Assembly: GCA_963798745.1 (NCBI GenBank)
Contig: CAWCUF010000001.1
Coordinates: 434,001 to 498,000, forward strand
Reading direction: 5' to 3'
DNA: 64,000 bases
DNA from: Prado023 sp963798745
GTDB lineage: Bacteria > Actinomycetota > Actinomycetes > S36-B12 > CAIYMF01
Position numbers and translations under genes: made by a program. Positions 1 to 6,248 of the stretch are shown one piece after another. The notes under the pieces are model-generated. The model searched no databases. It was not told the DNA's origin and saw nothing but the letters and a program-made list of their open reading frames with translations. Numbering within the stretch: the stretch's first letter is position 1; each line of letters starts with the position of its first letter.

Positions 1-369
1 CGGGCCGCGGGCAGGTGCCCGCACGACGGGGGTGGGACTGGTGGAGTCCGTCGGCCGTTTGGCATAGGTCGAGTCGGCCCAGATATCGGCCAGGTCATCG
101 TCGACGTCCAGGGACGGGTCCACGGTCACCGCAAGGTTGATGTTCCTGCCCAGCAGGGCGGACAGGGACCCCTCGATCGGCGGGCGCAGATGAGACTGGA
201 GCACATCCTTGGCGAACTGGTTCGGTGCGGACAGCACCGCGACGCTGCCGTAGATGCTGACCAGGCGGCTGAGTTGCAGGAAGGCCCGATGCGACCGGCT
301 GAGCGTGCTCGCGTCCAACGAGGTGATCGTCGTGCTCCAGATCTGTGCCGGATCAGTGGTGTCGTCCAC
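1..369 (-). CDS. dnaA: Chromosomal replication initiator DnaA, N-terminal part
   Basis: The first 123 codons of DnaA, starting at a GTG (369-367) and running off the left edge. DnaA binds 9-bp DnaA boxes and opens oriC in an ATP-dependent way. Only domain I and the start of the variable linker (domain II) are visible. The stretch SVAVLSAPNQFAKDVL is typical of domain I, which mediates DnaA self-association and helicase contacts. A purine-rich GAGAGG lies about 7 nt upstream of the GTG. The gene is divergent from rpmH, as in Streptomyces and Mycobacterium; in those genera oriC lies between dnaA and dnaN, which would be outside the window to the left. The AAA+ and DNA-binding domains are not in view, so identity rests on domain I and synteny. 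Confidence 0.93.
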   Translation of the reverse strand, partial: MDDTTDPAQIWSTTITSLDASTLSRSHRAFLQLSRLVSIYGSVAVLSAPNQFAKDVLQSHLRPPIEGSLSALLGRNINLAVTVDPSLDVDDDLADIWADSTYAKRPTDSTSPTPVVRAPARGP

Positions 370-468
370 GCTCACCCTCTCGTCGTCGTGCTGGGTATCC
401 CGGCAACAGCGTCCCGGGGACCGGGCAACCCGTGAAACCTAGTTCGGCGGGGCTGTCGAGGACAAGAG

Positions 469-477
469 TTTTCCACA
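469..477 (+). promoter_or_regulatory. DnaA-box-like site in the dnaA-rpmH intergenic region
   Basis: TTTTCCACA differs at one position from the DnaA box TTATCCACA. It lies about 100 bp upstream of the dnaA start in the 357-bp dnaA-rpmH spacer, where DnaA autoregulation would be expected. Apart from this and the rpmH promoter, I see no gene or repeat in 370-726. A single near-consensus site is weak evidence. Confidence 0.4.
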
Positions 478-613
478 GGTTCGGTGACCCGGATCACGCC
501 GGAGGGGTCCGCACCGGCCAACCCTCGGCAGGAATCCAACCTCGCGCGGACCGCCGTGGGACCGAGGGGGCAGGTGCGCGAGGTCCTGCACCAGCTTCGG
601 GGCGGGCGCGCGT

Positions 614-643
614 TTGACCCCCTGTGAGGGGGTTGCGTACCTT
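614..643 (+). promoter_or_regulatory. Probable rpmH operon promoter
   Basis: TTGACC (614-619) and TACCTT (638-643) are separated by 18 bp, fitting a housekeeping sigma-70-type promoter. The rpmH start is 84 bp downstream of the -10. The spacer holds a perfect inverted repeat, ACCCCC (617-622) and GGGGGT (628-633), which could be an operator or a hairpin. Confidence 0.55.
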
Positions 644-726
644 AGTACCCGGGAAGAAGTCCGTCCGGCCACTGCTGCCCGGTGCCTCTTCGAATCGAAC
701 CACCCCAGCCTTGAGGATGAGACGCC

Positions 727-861
727 ATGAAGCGCACGTTCCAGCCGAACAATCGTCGGCGTGCCCGCACGCACGGATTCCGCACCCGGATGAGCACCCG
801 CGCCGGTCGCTCCGTGCTCGCCGCTCGTCGCGGCAAGGGCCGCACCCGGCTGTCGGCGTAG
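727..861 (+). CDS. rpmH: 50S ribosomal protein L34
   Basis: A 44-residue protein with the diagnostic N-terminus MKRTFQPNNRRRARTHGF and a very basic composition. L34 is a small protein of the large ribosomal subunit that packs against 23S rRNA. Length matches the family (44-47 residues). It heads the conserved plus-strand series rpmH-rnpA-yidD-yidC-jag-rsmG, with only 16 nt to rnpA, so the genes are probably co-transcribed from the promoter at 614-643. It is divergent from dnaA, the usual arrangement at bacterial origins. Confidence 0.98.
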   Translation: MKRTFQPNNRRRARTHGFRTRMSTRAGRSVLAARRGKGRTRLSA

Positions 862-877
862 TCCGGCCGAGCCGTTC

Positions 878-1255
878 GTGCTGCCCGGTCCGCGCAGGAT
901 CCGGCGCGCTTCGGAGTACCGCCTCGTGCTGCGCGCAGGCAGTCGGGCCGTGACCGGCACCGTTGTCGTGCACGCGCTGGCCACGGAGCGCAGTCAGCCA
1001 TCCCGGGCCGGGTTCGTCGTTGGCCGCAGCGTGGGCGGCTCCGTCGTCCGGCATCGGGTGACCCGCCGACTGCGCCACCTGATGGCGACTCGGCTCATTG
1101 TGCTGCCCGCAGGCACCGACCTGGTGCTGCGGGCCCAGCCCCCCGCAGCCCTCGCCTCACGCGCGCAACTGGCCCGAGACGTGGACTCGGGGTTGCGCCG
1201 GGCTCTCTCGAGGCTGCCCCAGCGACCGGGGACAACCGCTGCGGTGTCCTCATGA
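878..1255 (+). CDS. rnpA: Ribonuclease P protein component
   Basis: A 125-residue basic protein starting at GTG. RnpA is the protein subunit of RNase P, which together with the M1 RNA removes 5' leaders from tRNA precursors. The family signature region is visible at about residues 48-68 as GRSVGGSVVRHRVTRRLR, corresponding to the RNR motif that binds the catalytic RNA. Length fits the family. Its stop overlaps the yidD start (ATGA at 1252-1255), indicating translational coupling. No strong Shine-Dalgarno sequence precedes the GTG, so coupling with the nearby rpmH stop is plausible. Confidence 0.95.
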   Translation: MLPGPRRIRRASEYRLVLRAGSRAVTGTVVVHALATERSQPSRAGFVVGRSVGGSVVRHRVTRRLRHLMATRLIVLPAGTDLVLRAQPPAALASRAQLARDVDSGLRRALSRLPQRPGTTAAVSS

Positions 1256-1587
1256 CAGTCCTCAGGCGGATGGGTCACGCAGCACACAGGCTGTGGGACA
1301 TGACTCTGGGACGACTGCTGTCCGTGCTTCTCGTGGGCGGAATCCTTGGCTACCAGAGATTCTTGTCCCCCCTGCGCGGGCCGACGTGTCGGTACTACCC
1401 CTCATGTTCGGCTTATGCTCTGGGGGCGGTGCGCACCCATGGGCCGATCAAGGGGTTCCTGTTGTCGGTCGGTCGGTTGGCGCGCTGCAATCCCTGGTCG
1501 CCGGGTGGCATCGATCACGTCCCGGACAAGGGATCCTGGCATGGCGGCAAGGACGTCCATGTCACTGCTGAGCGAGTAGGGAGCTAG
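1252..1587 (+). CDS. yidD: Membrane protein insertion efficiency factor YidD
   Basis: A 111-residue protein of the YidD family, a small amphipathic membrane-associated protein reported to help YidC/Sec-dependent insertion. Family hallmarks are present: CRYYPSCSAY near residues 46-55 and RCNPWSPGGIDHVP near residues 77-91, both typical of YidD. An N-terminal hydrophobic segment (about residues 20-35) precedes them. It overlaps rnpA by four bases and is followed almost directly by yidC, the universal rnpA-yidD-yidC order. Family and placement are unambiguous; the mechanism of the family is only partly known. Confidence 0.95.
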   Translation: MTVLRRMGHAAHRLWDMTLGRLLSVLLVGGILGYQRFLSPLRGPTCRYYPSCSAYALGAVRTHGPIKGFLLSVGRLARCNPWSPGGIDHVPDKGSWHGGKDVHVTAERVGS

Positions 1588-1590
1588 TTC

Positions 1591-2564
1591 GTGTTCCTCT
1601 GGGAATGGCTGCTCGACGCAGTCTCATGGTTGTTGGTCACGTGGCACCAGGTACTGAGCCTCGTGCTGGACCCGAACAGTGGCGTCACGTGGGCACTGTC
1701 CATCGTGGGTCTGGTCGTGGTCATCCGGATCCTGCTGATCCCACTGTTCGTCAAGCAGATCAGGGCCCAGCGCGGGATGCAGGAGATCCAGCCGCAGCTC
1801 AAGGCGATCCAGGCCAAGTACGCCGGGGACAAGGAACGTCAGTCCCAGGAGATGATGAAGCTCTACAAGGACACGGGCACCAACCCGCTGGCCTCCTGCC
1901 TGCCGATCCTGCTGCAGGCACCGATCTTCTTCGCCCTGTTCCGCGTGCTCAGGTACGGAGTCGCGCAGCGAGACACCGATCGGCGTATTCGCCTGGGAGC
2001 GCTACTCCGACCTGTTGGTCTCCGCCCACGATGCCCAGATCCTCGGGGTGCCGCTGTACGGCACGTTCGCCAACGCGAGCAGAGACGCCGAATCCGACGA
2101 ACACGCAGGTCCTTGCGGTCATCCTCATCATCCTGATGTCGGCCACCAGCTTCATCACGCAGCGCCAGTTGCTGCTGAAGAACACGGCCAGCGACAACCC
2201 GATCGCTCAACAGATGAAGATCATGATGTACATCTTCCCGGTCATGTTCGCCGTGGGTGGACTGAACTTCCCGATCGGTGTGCTGATCTACTGGTTCACC
2301 ACCAACGTGTGGACCATGGGCCAGCAGTTCTGGGTCATCCGCAACAACCCGCAGCCGGGCACTCCCGCCGCGATCGCCGCAGCGGAGCGCAAGGCGGCCA
2401 AGGCTGCCCGGAAGGGCTTGCCGGTTGCTCCCGAAACGCCGGGAAAGCCGGATGTCATCGAGGGTGAAGTGGTCCAGGAGACCGCCCCCAAGCCGGCGCG
2501 GACACAGCCGAAGAAGCAGTCACGAAGCAAGCGGAGTGGACCCCCACCCAAGTCGCGCAAGTAG
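1591..2564 (+). CDS. yidC: Membrane protein insertase YidC, interrupted by two apparent frameshifts
   Basis: YidC/Oxa1 inserts membrane proteins alone or with SecYEG. The gene is read in three successive frames. From GTG 1591 to about 1974 it encodes the first membrane segment, the cytoplasmic hairpin and the segment around LPILLQAPIFFALFRVL. From about 1976 to 2095 the next frame gives PIGVFAWERYSDLLV and AQILGVPLYGTFANA. From about 2097 to 2564 the third frame gives LAVILIILMSATSFITQRQL, later membrane segments and a long basic tail. Removing one base near 1975 and one near 2096 restores a single protein of about 323 residues. As YidC is normally essential, sequencing error is the simplest explanation, with true decay less likely. 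Confidence 0.9.
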
Positions 2565-2596
2565 CGACCCGTGCCACGCGCAGGACTGGAGGAACA

Positions 2597-3061
2597 ATGA
2601 GCAACAAGTCGGATCTCGAGCGCGAGGGTGACATCGCAGCCGACTACCTGGAGGCGCTGCTGGACATCGCGGACCTCGACGGCGACATCGACATGGATGT
2701 CGAACGTGATCGAGCCATGGTGTCGATCGTCGGGGGTGACCTCGACGACCTCGTGGGCACCGAGGGCGAGGTTCTGGAGGCGTTGCAGGAGCTCACCCGG
2801 CTGGCCGTGACGCGGGAGACCGGGGAGCGCAGCAGGCTGATGCTCGACGTGGCCGGCTTCCGCGCCGCACGCCGTCGGGAGCTCGCCGAGTTGGGCGAAC
2901 GGGCGGTGGCCGACGTGAATCGCACCGGGGAGCCGGTGAAGCTGGCCCCGATGACGGCCTTCGAGCGCAAGGTCGTCCACGATGTCGTGGCAGAGGCCGG
3001 CTTGCGCAGCGAGAGTGAGGGCGAGGGCCCGTCTCGACGTGTGGTGGTCATGCCCGCGTGA
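2597..3061 (+). CDS. jag: Jag/KhpB-type R3H-domain RNA-binding protein
   Basis: A 154-residue acidic protein with the Jag architecture: a KH-like region (about residues 35-95, including a SIVGGDLDDLVGTEGEVLEAL segment as its core) and a C-terminal R3H domain (about 115-152, FERKVVHDVVAEAGL then SRRVVVMP). Jag/KhpB proteins bind RNA and influence cell elongation and division in Gram-positive bacteria. A Shine-Dalgarno-like GGAGGAAC precedes the ATG. Its stop overlaps the rsmG GTG start. The position between yidC and rsmG is the conserved one (Rv3920c in M. tuberculosis). Confidence 0.93.
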   Translation: MSNKSDLEREGDIAADYLEALLDIADLDGDIDMDVERDRAMVSIVGGDLDDLVGTEGEVLEALQELTRLAVTRETGERSRLMLDVAGFRAARRRELAELGERAVADVNRTGEPVKLAPMTAFERKVVHDVVAEAGLRSESEGEGPSRRVVVMPA

Positions 3062-3696
3062 GCGATGTTCCACGTGAAACGGAACTGAGCACGCAGTACG
3101 CCGATGTCGCGGGTATGGCGCAGTACGCACGGGTGCTGGGCACCACAGGCGTCGAACGAGGGCTGATCGGACCCCGTGAGGTGCCCCGGCTATGGGCGCG
3201 CCACCTGGTCAACTGCGCAGTCGTGGCGCAGGAGGATGTCGACGACCTGGTCCAGGAGGCGACCGTGGCCGATGTCGGGTCGGGCGCGGGCCTACCGGGC
3301 GTGGTCTGGGCATTGGTCCGTCCCGATCTGAGGATCACCCTGGTCGAGCCGTTGCTTCGGCGTGCCACCTTCCTGACTGAGGTCATCGAGCTTCTGTCCC
3401 TGGGTCAGCGTGTTCAAGTCCTACGTGCCCGGGCTGAGGAGGGCCCCGTGGGCACCTTCGATGTCGTCACGGCCAGGGCTGTGGCCAGGCTTCCGCAGCT
3501 GCTCACCTGGACGTTGCCCCTCTGTCGACCAGGTGGTGCCGTGCTGGCGCTCAAGGGCAGTTCCGCTCGCACGGAGATCGATGACTGGTCGGCATCGGGA
3601 GGTCTGCGGCATGCTGGTCCGGTGTCGATCCTCCAGTACGGCGCGGGTCGCATCGACCCACCGACGACGGTCGTGCGCGTCGAACGGCTCGGCTGA
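3058..3696 (+). CDS. rsmG: 16S rRNA (guanine-N7) methyltransferase RsmG
   Basis: A 212-residue class I SAM-dependent methyltransferase. RsmG (GidB) methylates N7 of the 530-loop guanine of 16S rRNA (G527 in E. coli). The SAM-binding motif VADVGSGAGLPG lies near residues 71-82, followed by LVEPLLRRATFL and the later FDVVTARAVARLPQLL motif typical of the family. It starts at GTG 3058, overlapping the jag stop by 3 nt. The first codons, encoding DVPRET, contain a near-consensus parS site, a frequent location for parS. The usual next gene, parA, is absent. Confidence 0.96.
   Translation: MSDVPRETELSTQYADVAGMAQYARVLGTTGVERGLIGPREVPRLWARHLVNCAVVAQEDVDDLVQEATVADVGSGAGLPGVVWALVRPDLRITLVEPLLRRATFLTEVIELLSLGQRVQVLRARAEEGPVGTFDVVTARAVARLPQLLTWTLPLCRPGGAVLALKGSSARTEIDDWSASGGLRHAGPVSILQYGAGRIDPPTTVVRVERLG
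3066..3081. promoter_or_regulatory. parS centromere site (ParB-binding)
   Basis: TGTTCCACGTGAAACG matches the parS consensus TGTTTCACGTGAAACA at 14 of 16 positions, including the central palindrome CCACGTGAAAC. It lies within the first codons of rsmG, a known location for chromosomal parS. ParB loads here and spreads as a CTP-dependent clamp. It is the only clear parS that I found in the window. Confidence 0.85.
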
Positions 3697-3849
3697 CGGA
3701 CTGGCTGGTCTGTCGAGTACCGTGGCGAAGGCGTTCCGCGGGGGATCGGTCGCAGGGAATGCCCGCAGTGCTCGGCACGGCCACGACACACAGTGACGGA
3801 AGCACTGCACAGCGTACTATTTCCGGCCAAACGTACATTTCTTCCCCAC

Positions 3850-3876
3850 CTTATCCACAGCTCTTCTGTGGATAAG
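3850..3876. promoter_or_regulatory. Head-to-head pair of perfect DnaA boxes upstream of parB
   Basis: CTTATCCACAG (3850-3860) and CTGTGGATAAG (3866-3876) form a perfect 11-bp inverted repeat around a 5-bp centre, each arm holding the consensus DnaA box TTATCCACA. The site lies in the 247-bp spacer 3697-3943 between rsmG and parB, 67 bp before the parB start. The spacer is locally A+T-richer around 3818-3860 and holds no recognisable gene. A hairpin terminator for rsmG is the alternative, but the exact match to the DnaA consensus makes protein binding more likely. Confidence 0.65.
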
Positions 3877-3943
3877 GCCCATTGCAGGACGTGCGAGGGG
3901 GCCGGTAGGTGCCGGGGGACGCGGATCGCACCCGGGAGGTGAC

Positions 3944-4882
3944 ATGAGCAGCGCAAGCCCAGGCAGCCGCAGTGGATCGTGGGTCGAGCACCTCAGCACG
4001 CAGCCCGGTCGCGCGGCTCTGCCTCCGGCACGCGAGCATGCGGGAAGTGCCATGCGGTCGGACATCCGGTACGCGGAACTGCCGGTCGCAGCGATCCGAC
4101 CCAACCCGCGCCAGCCTCGTGAGCTCTTCGACGAGGAGGCCCTGGATGAACTGGTCGCGAGTCTGTCCCAGGTCGGTCTCCTGCAGCCCATCGTGGTTCG
4201 CCCCTGGGACGGGCCACCTGTGGACGGCACCGAGTACGAACTCGTGGCCGGAGAGCGTCGGCTCCGCGCAGCCAGGGTCCTGGGGTGGGACACAGTTCCG
4301 GCGATGATCCGGCCCACGGAGGACGCCGACCTGCTGCGCGACGCCCTCCTGGAGAATGTGCACCGGGCTGCGCTCAACCCGCTGGAGGAGGCCGCCGCGT
4401 ATCAGCAGCTATTGGCAGACTTCGGGTGCACCCAGGAGGAACTTGCCGGCAGGGTGGGCCGGTCCCGGCCTCAGATCGCCAACACGATCCGCCTCCTGCG
4501 CCTTCCCCCGGCGGTGCAGCGCCGAGTGGCCGCGGGCGTGCTGTCCCAGGGGCACGCGCGGGCCCTGCTCGCGTTGCAGGACGAGGCCGAGATGGAGGCA
4601 CTCGCAGCCCGGATCGTGGCCGAGGGACTGTCCGTGCGCAGCGTGGAGGAGATCGTGGTCCTCTCCGGGCGGGACGTGAAGCCGAGGGCTCCGCGCCCGC
4701 GGCGGGCCAGCTCACAGGTGGGCCTGCAGTCCGTGGCCGAGTCCCTGTCCGATGCCCTTGACACCCGCGTGCAGGTGTCCATGGGTCGGTCCAAGGGGCG
4801 GGTCACAATCGAGTTCGCGGGGGTCGAGGACCTGTCGCGAATCCTCGAGGTCTTGAAGCTCGATCCTGGGCCACCGTCCTAG
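3944..4882 (+). CDS. parB: Chromosome partitioning protein ParB
   Basis: A 312-residue ParB/Spo0J. It binds parS, hydrolyses CTP to form sliding clamps, and recruits condensin and ParA for origin segregation. Visible motifs: LPVAAIRPNPRQPR (about 46-59), the CTP-binding box GERRLRAA (103-110), the ENVHRAALNPLEEA motif (138-151, the ENxxR box of the CTPase), and a helix-turn-helix at about 163-187. The C-terminal dimerisation domain follows a basic linker. A good ribosome site, GGGAGGTGAC, abuts the ATG at 3944; an internal ATG at 4052 is possible but less well placed. No parA precedes it, unlike the normal rsmG-parA-parB order. Confidence 0.96.
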   Translation: MSSASPGSRSGSWVEHLSTQPGRAALPPAREHAGSAMRSDIRYAELPVAAIRPNPRQPRELFDEEALDELVASLSQVGLLQPIVVRPWDGPPVDGTEYELVAGERRLRAARVLGWDTVPAMIRPTEDADLLRDALLENVHRAALNPLEEAAAYQQLLADFGCTQEELAGRVGRSRPQIANTIRLLRLPPAVQRRVAAGVLSQGHARALLALQDEAEMEALAARIVAEGLSVRSVEEIVVLSGRDVKPRAPRPRRASSQVGLQSVAESLSDALDTRVQVSMGRSKGRVTIEFAGVEDLSRILEVLKLDPGPPS

Positions 4883-4928
4883 GTCAATGGCTTCGTCCCA
4901 CGTCCGTCATGGGACACGAGGGGGGGCT

Positions 4929-4937
4929 TGTGGACAA
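4929..4937 (-). promoter_or_regulatory. DnaA box between parB and the HTH gene
   Basis: The minus strand reads TTGTCCACA, the consensus actinobacterial DnaA box described in Streptomyces. It lies in the 96-bp gap after parB and 42 bp upstream of the next start codon, so it could act on that promoter. Confidence 0.45.
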
Positions 4938-4978
4938 CCTCCCCGGACTTCCACCCAGGTCGTCCTAGGATCTTGCTC

Positions 4979-5848
4979 ATGAGCCTGACACACCCAGATC
5001 GCCTTGACGTGCTCGGGGTCCATCAGCACGACGACCACCAGCGCGCGCTCGACGAGACCTCGCCCACGCCGGACCAGAGCGCCTCGACTCGGCCGACGTT
5101 CACCATCACCGACGCGGCCGCAGCGTGCGCGGTGAGTCGCAAGACGATCACCCGAAAGCTGCCGGAGTTGGCCGGCCATGGGGCAGCCAAGGACGACGAC
5201 GGGGTATGGCGCATCCCCGTCGAGGCGTTGCTCGCAGTGGGACTGCGCCCGGGTCGCTCCCTGCCCGAGTCCACACCGGTTCCGGCTCGACCCGTGGTCG
5301 CGCCGGCGCGGGGGGCACCTGACGTGGCCCAGGACACGATCACCATCGCGCGCGATCGGTGGGACGACCTGCGCATCCGGCTCGCGCGCGCTGAGGCGGA
5401 GGCCTCCGAGCGGGCGCTGGCGTTGGCTGACGCAAGGCTCGCCCTTCGGGCGCTGACCGCGGGACCGGCCAGCGCAGCCCCGGTCCCCGCCGGCGGGCCG
5501 GCCGCCTCCGCAGCCCCGGACCGGACCAGCCCCCGTGATCGCGAGGCCGGAACTGTGCGGGCGCCGAGCGCCAGCACGACAGCCATGACCTCGGCGGGTG
5601 CGGCGCCAATGGAGGCGCGTGCGATGCCGGGTGGGGATTCGCCGGGTGGGGATTCAGGTGCGCGCAGCCCTGAGGCGACCCGCAGCGCGGCGCAGGGCCC
5701 GCAGGGGGTGGGCCAGCCCAGGCCCGGCGCAGCCGATCCCCCCGTGGATGTGTCCGCTGCTCGGGCGCACGCTGCCCAGACCGGCGGGCACATCCCCGCC
5801 GGATCCACGACAGTGAAGAAGCGGCGCTGGTGGCAGTCAGCCCGGTGA
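4979..5848 (+). CDS. Helix-turn-helix protein with coiled coil and disordered tail, function unknown
   Basis: A 289-residue protein. Residues about 40-95 form a helix-turn-helix of the excisionase/MerR-like type (FTITDAAAACAVSRKTITRKL, then a wing ending VWRIPVEALLAVG). Residues about 120-160 form an Ala/Glu/Arg-rich helix likely to be a coiled coil. The rest is low-complexity Pro/Ala/Gly with a basic, Trp-containing end (KKRRWWQSAR). The layout resembles plasmid or phage DNA-binding proteins of the KfrA style, but I cannot assign a function. The ATG at 4979 is preceded by TAGGAT (4966-4971) with a 7-nt spacer, suggesting a leaderless transcript; an upstream TTG at 4928 is less likely. It sits where other genomes go straight from parB to cell-wall genes. 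Confidence 0.75.
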   Translation: MSLTHPDRLDVLGVHQHDDHQRALDETSPTPDQSASTRPTFTITDAAAACAVSRKTITRKLPELAGHGAAKDDDGVWRIPVEALLAVGLRPGRSLPESTPVPARPVVAPARGAPDVAQDTITIARDRWDDLRIRLARAEAEASERALALADARLALRALTAGPASAAPVPAGGPAASAAPDRTSPRDREAGTVRAPSASTTAMTSAGAAPMEARAMPGGDSPGGDSGARSPEATRSAAQGPQGVGQPRPGAADPPVDVSAARAHAAQTGGHIPAGSTTVKKRRWWQSAR

Positions 5849-6021
5849 CCCATCTGACCTAGGCCGTGTCCCTTGGGACATCCGCACGAGTCCTAGCCCG
5901 CAGTCCTATCCCTGTGACGACCTTGGGCGGCAGCGTTCGCTGGGTGGATCACGCCTGATCTGGGTACCGTCAGCGCATGCGCGGCCTGCCATGCCTAGGA
6001 TGCGCGCAGGGAGGTGGCCCG

Positions 6022-6159
6022 ATGAACAAGGTGCGCTGGGCGGTGCTCGGAGGTCTGGCTCTCGGGGCGGGTGCCACCGCGGGCTTCGTCATCTCCCTGC
6101 TCCGACCGCGCCAGTATGCGTCGTTCTCCGGCGTGCGCACGCCGCCTCCCGCGGCATGA
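6022..6159 (+). CDS. Small single-pass membrane protein, unknown
   Basis: A 45-residue peptide with a basic N-terminus (MNKVRW), one hydrophobic segment (about residues 7-25, rich in Gly/Ala/Leu) and a short polar tail, so a predicted single-pass membrane protein. The ATG at 6022 follows a strong Shine-Dalgarno GGGAGGTGG. An in-frame ATG at 5977 follows TACCGT by 6 nt, so a leaderless 60-residue form is also possible. No family is recognised. The flanking 5849-5976 and 6160-6248 contain no other gene; TACCCT at 6217-6222 may be the -10 of the next gene. Confidence 0.5.
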   Translation: MNKVRWAVLGGLALGAGATAGFVISLLRPRQYASFSGVRTPPPAA

Positions 6160-6248
6160 GTCGGGGTTAGCCACGCATTAGGCACTCCCGTCCCTGCGAT
6201 GTCGGTGCCTGGGCTTACCCTGTGCGCACTGGTGGGAGGAGTGCGACT

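Noticed and set aside
370..726. oriC in this dnaA-rpmH interval
   Set aside because: Only one imperfect DnaA box is seen; in actinobacteria oriC usually lies between dnaA and dnaN, outside the window.
5977..6021. Extended start of the small membrane protein at 5977
   Set aside because: Possible because TACCGT lies 6 nt upstream, but the Shine-Dalgarno at the 6022 start and the start of the basic-hydrophobic pattern there favour 6022; kept only as an alternative.
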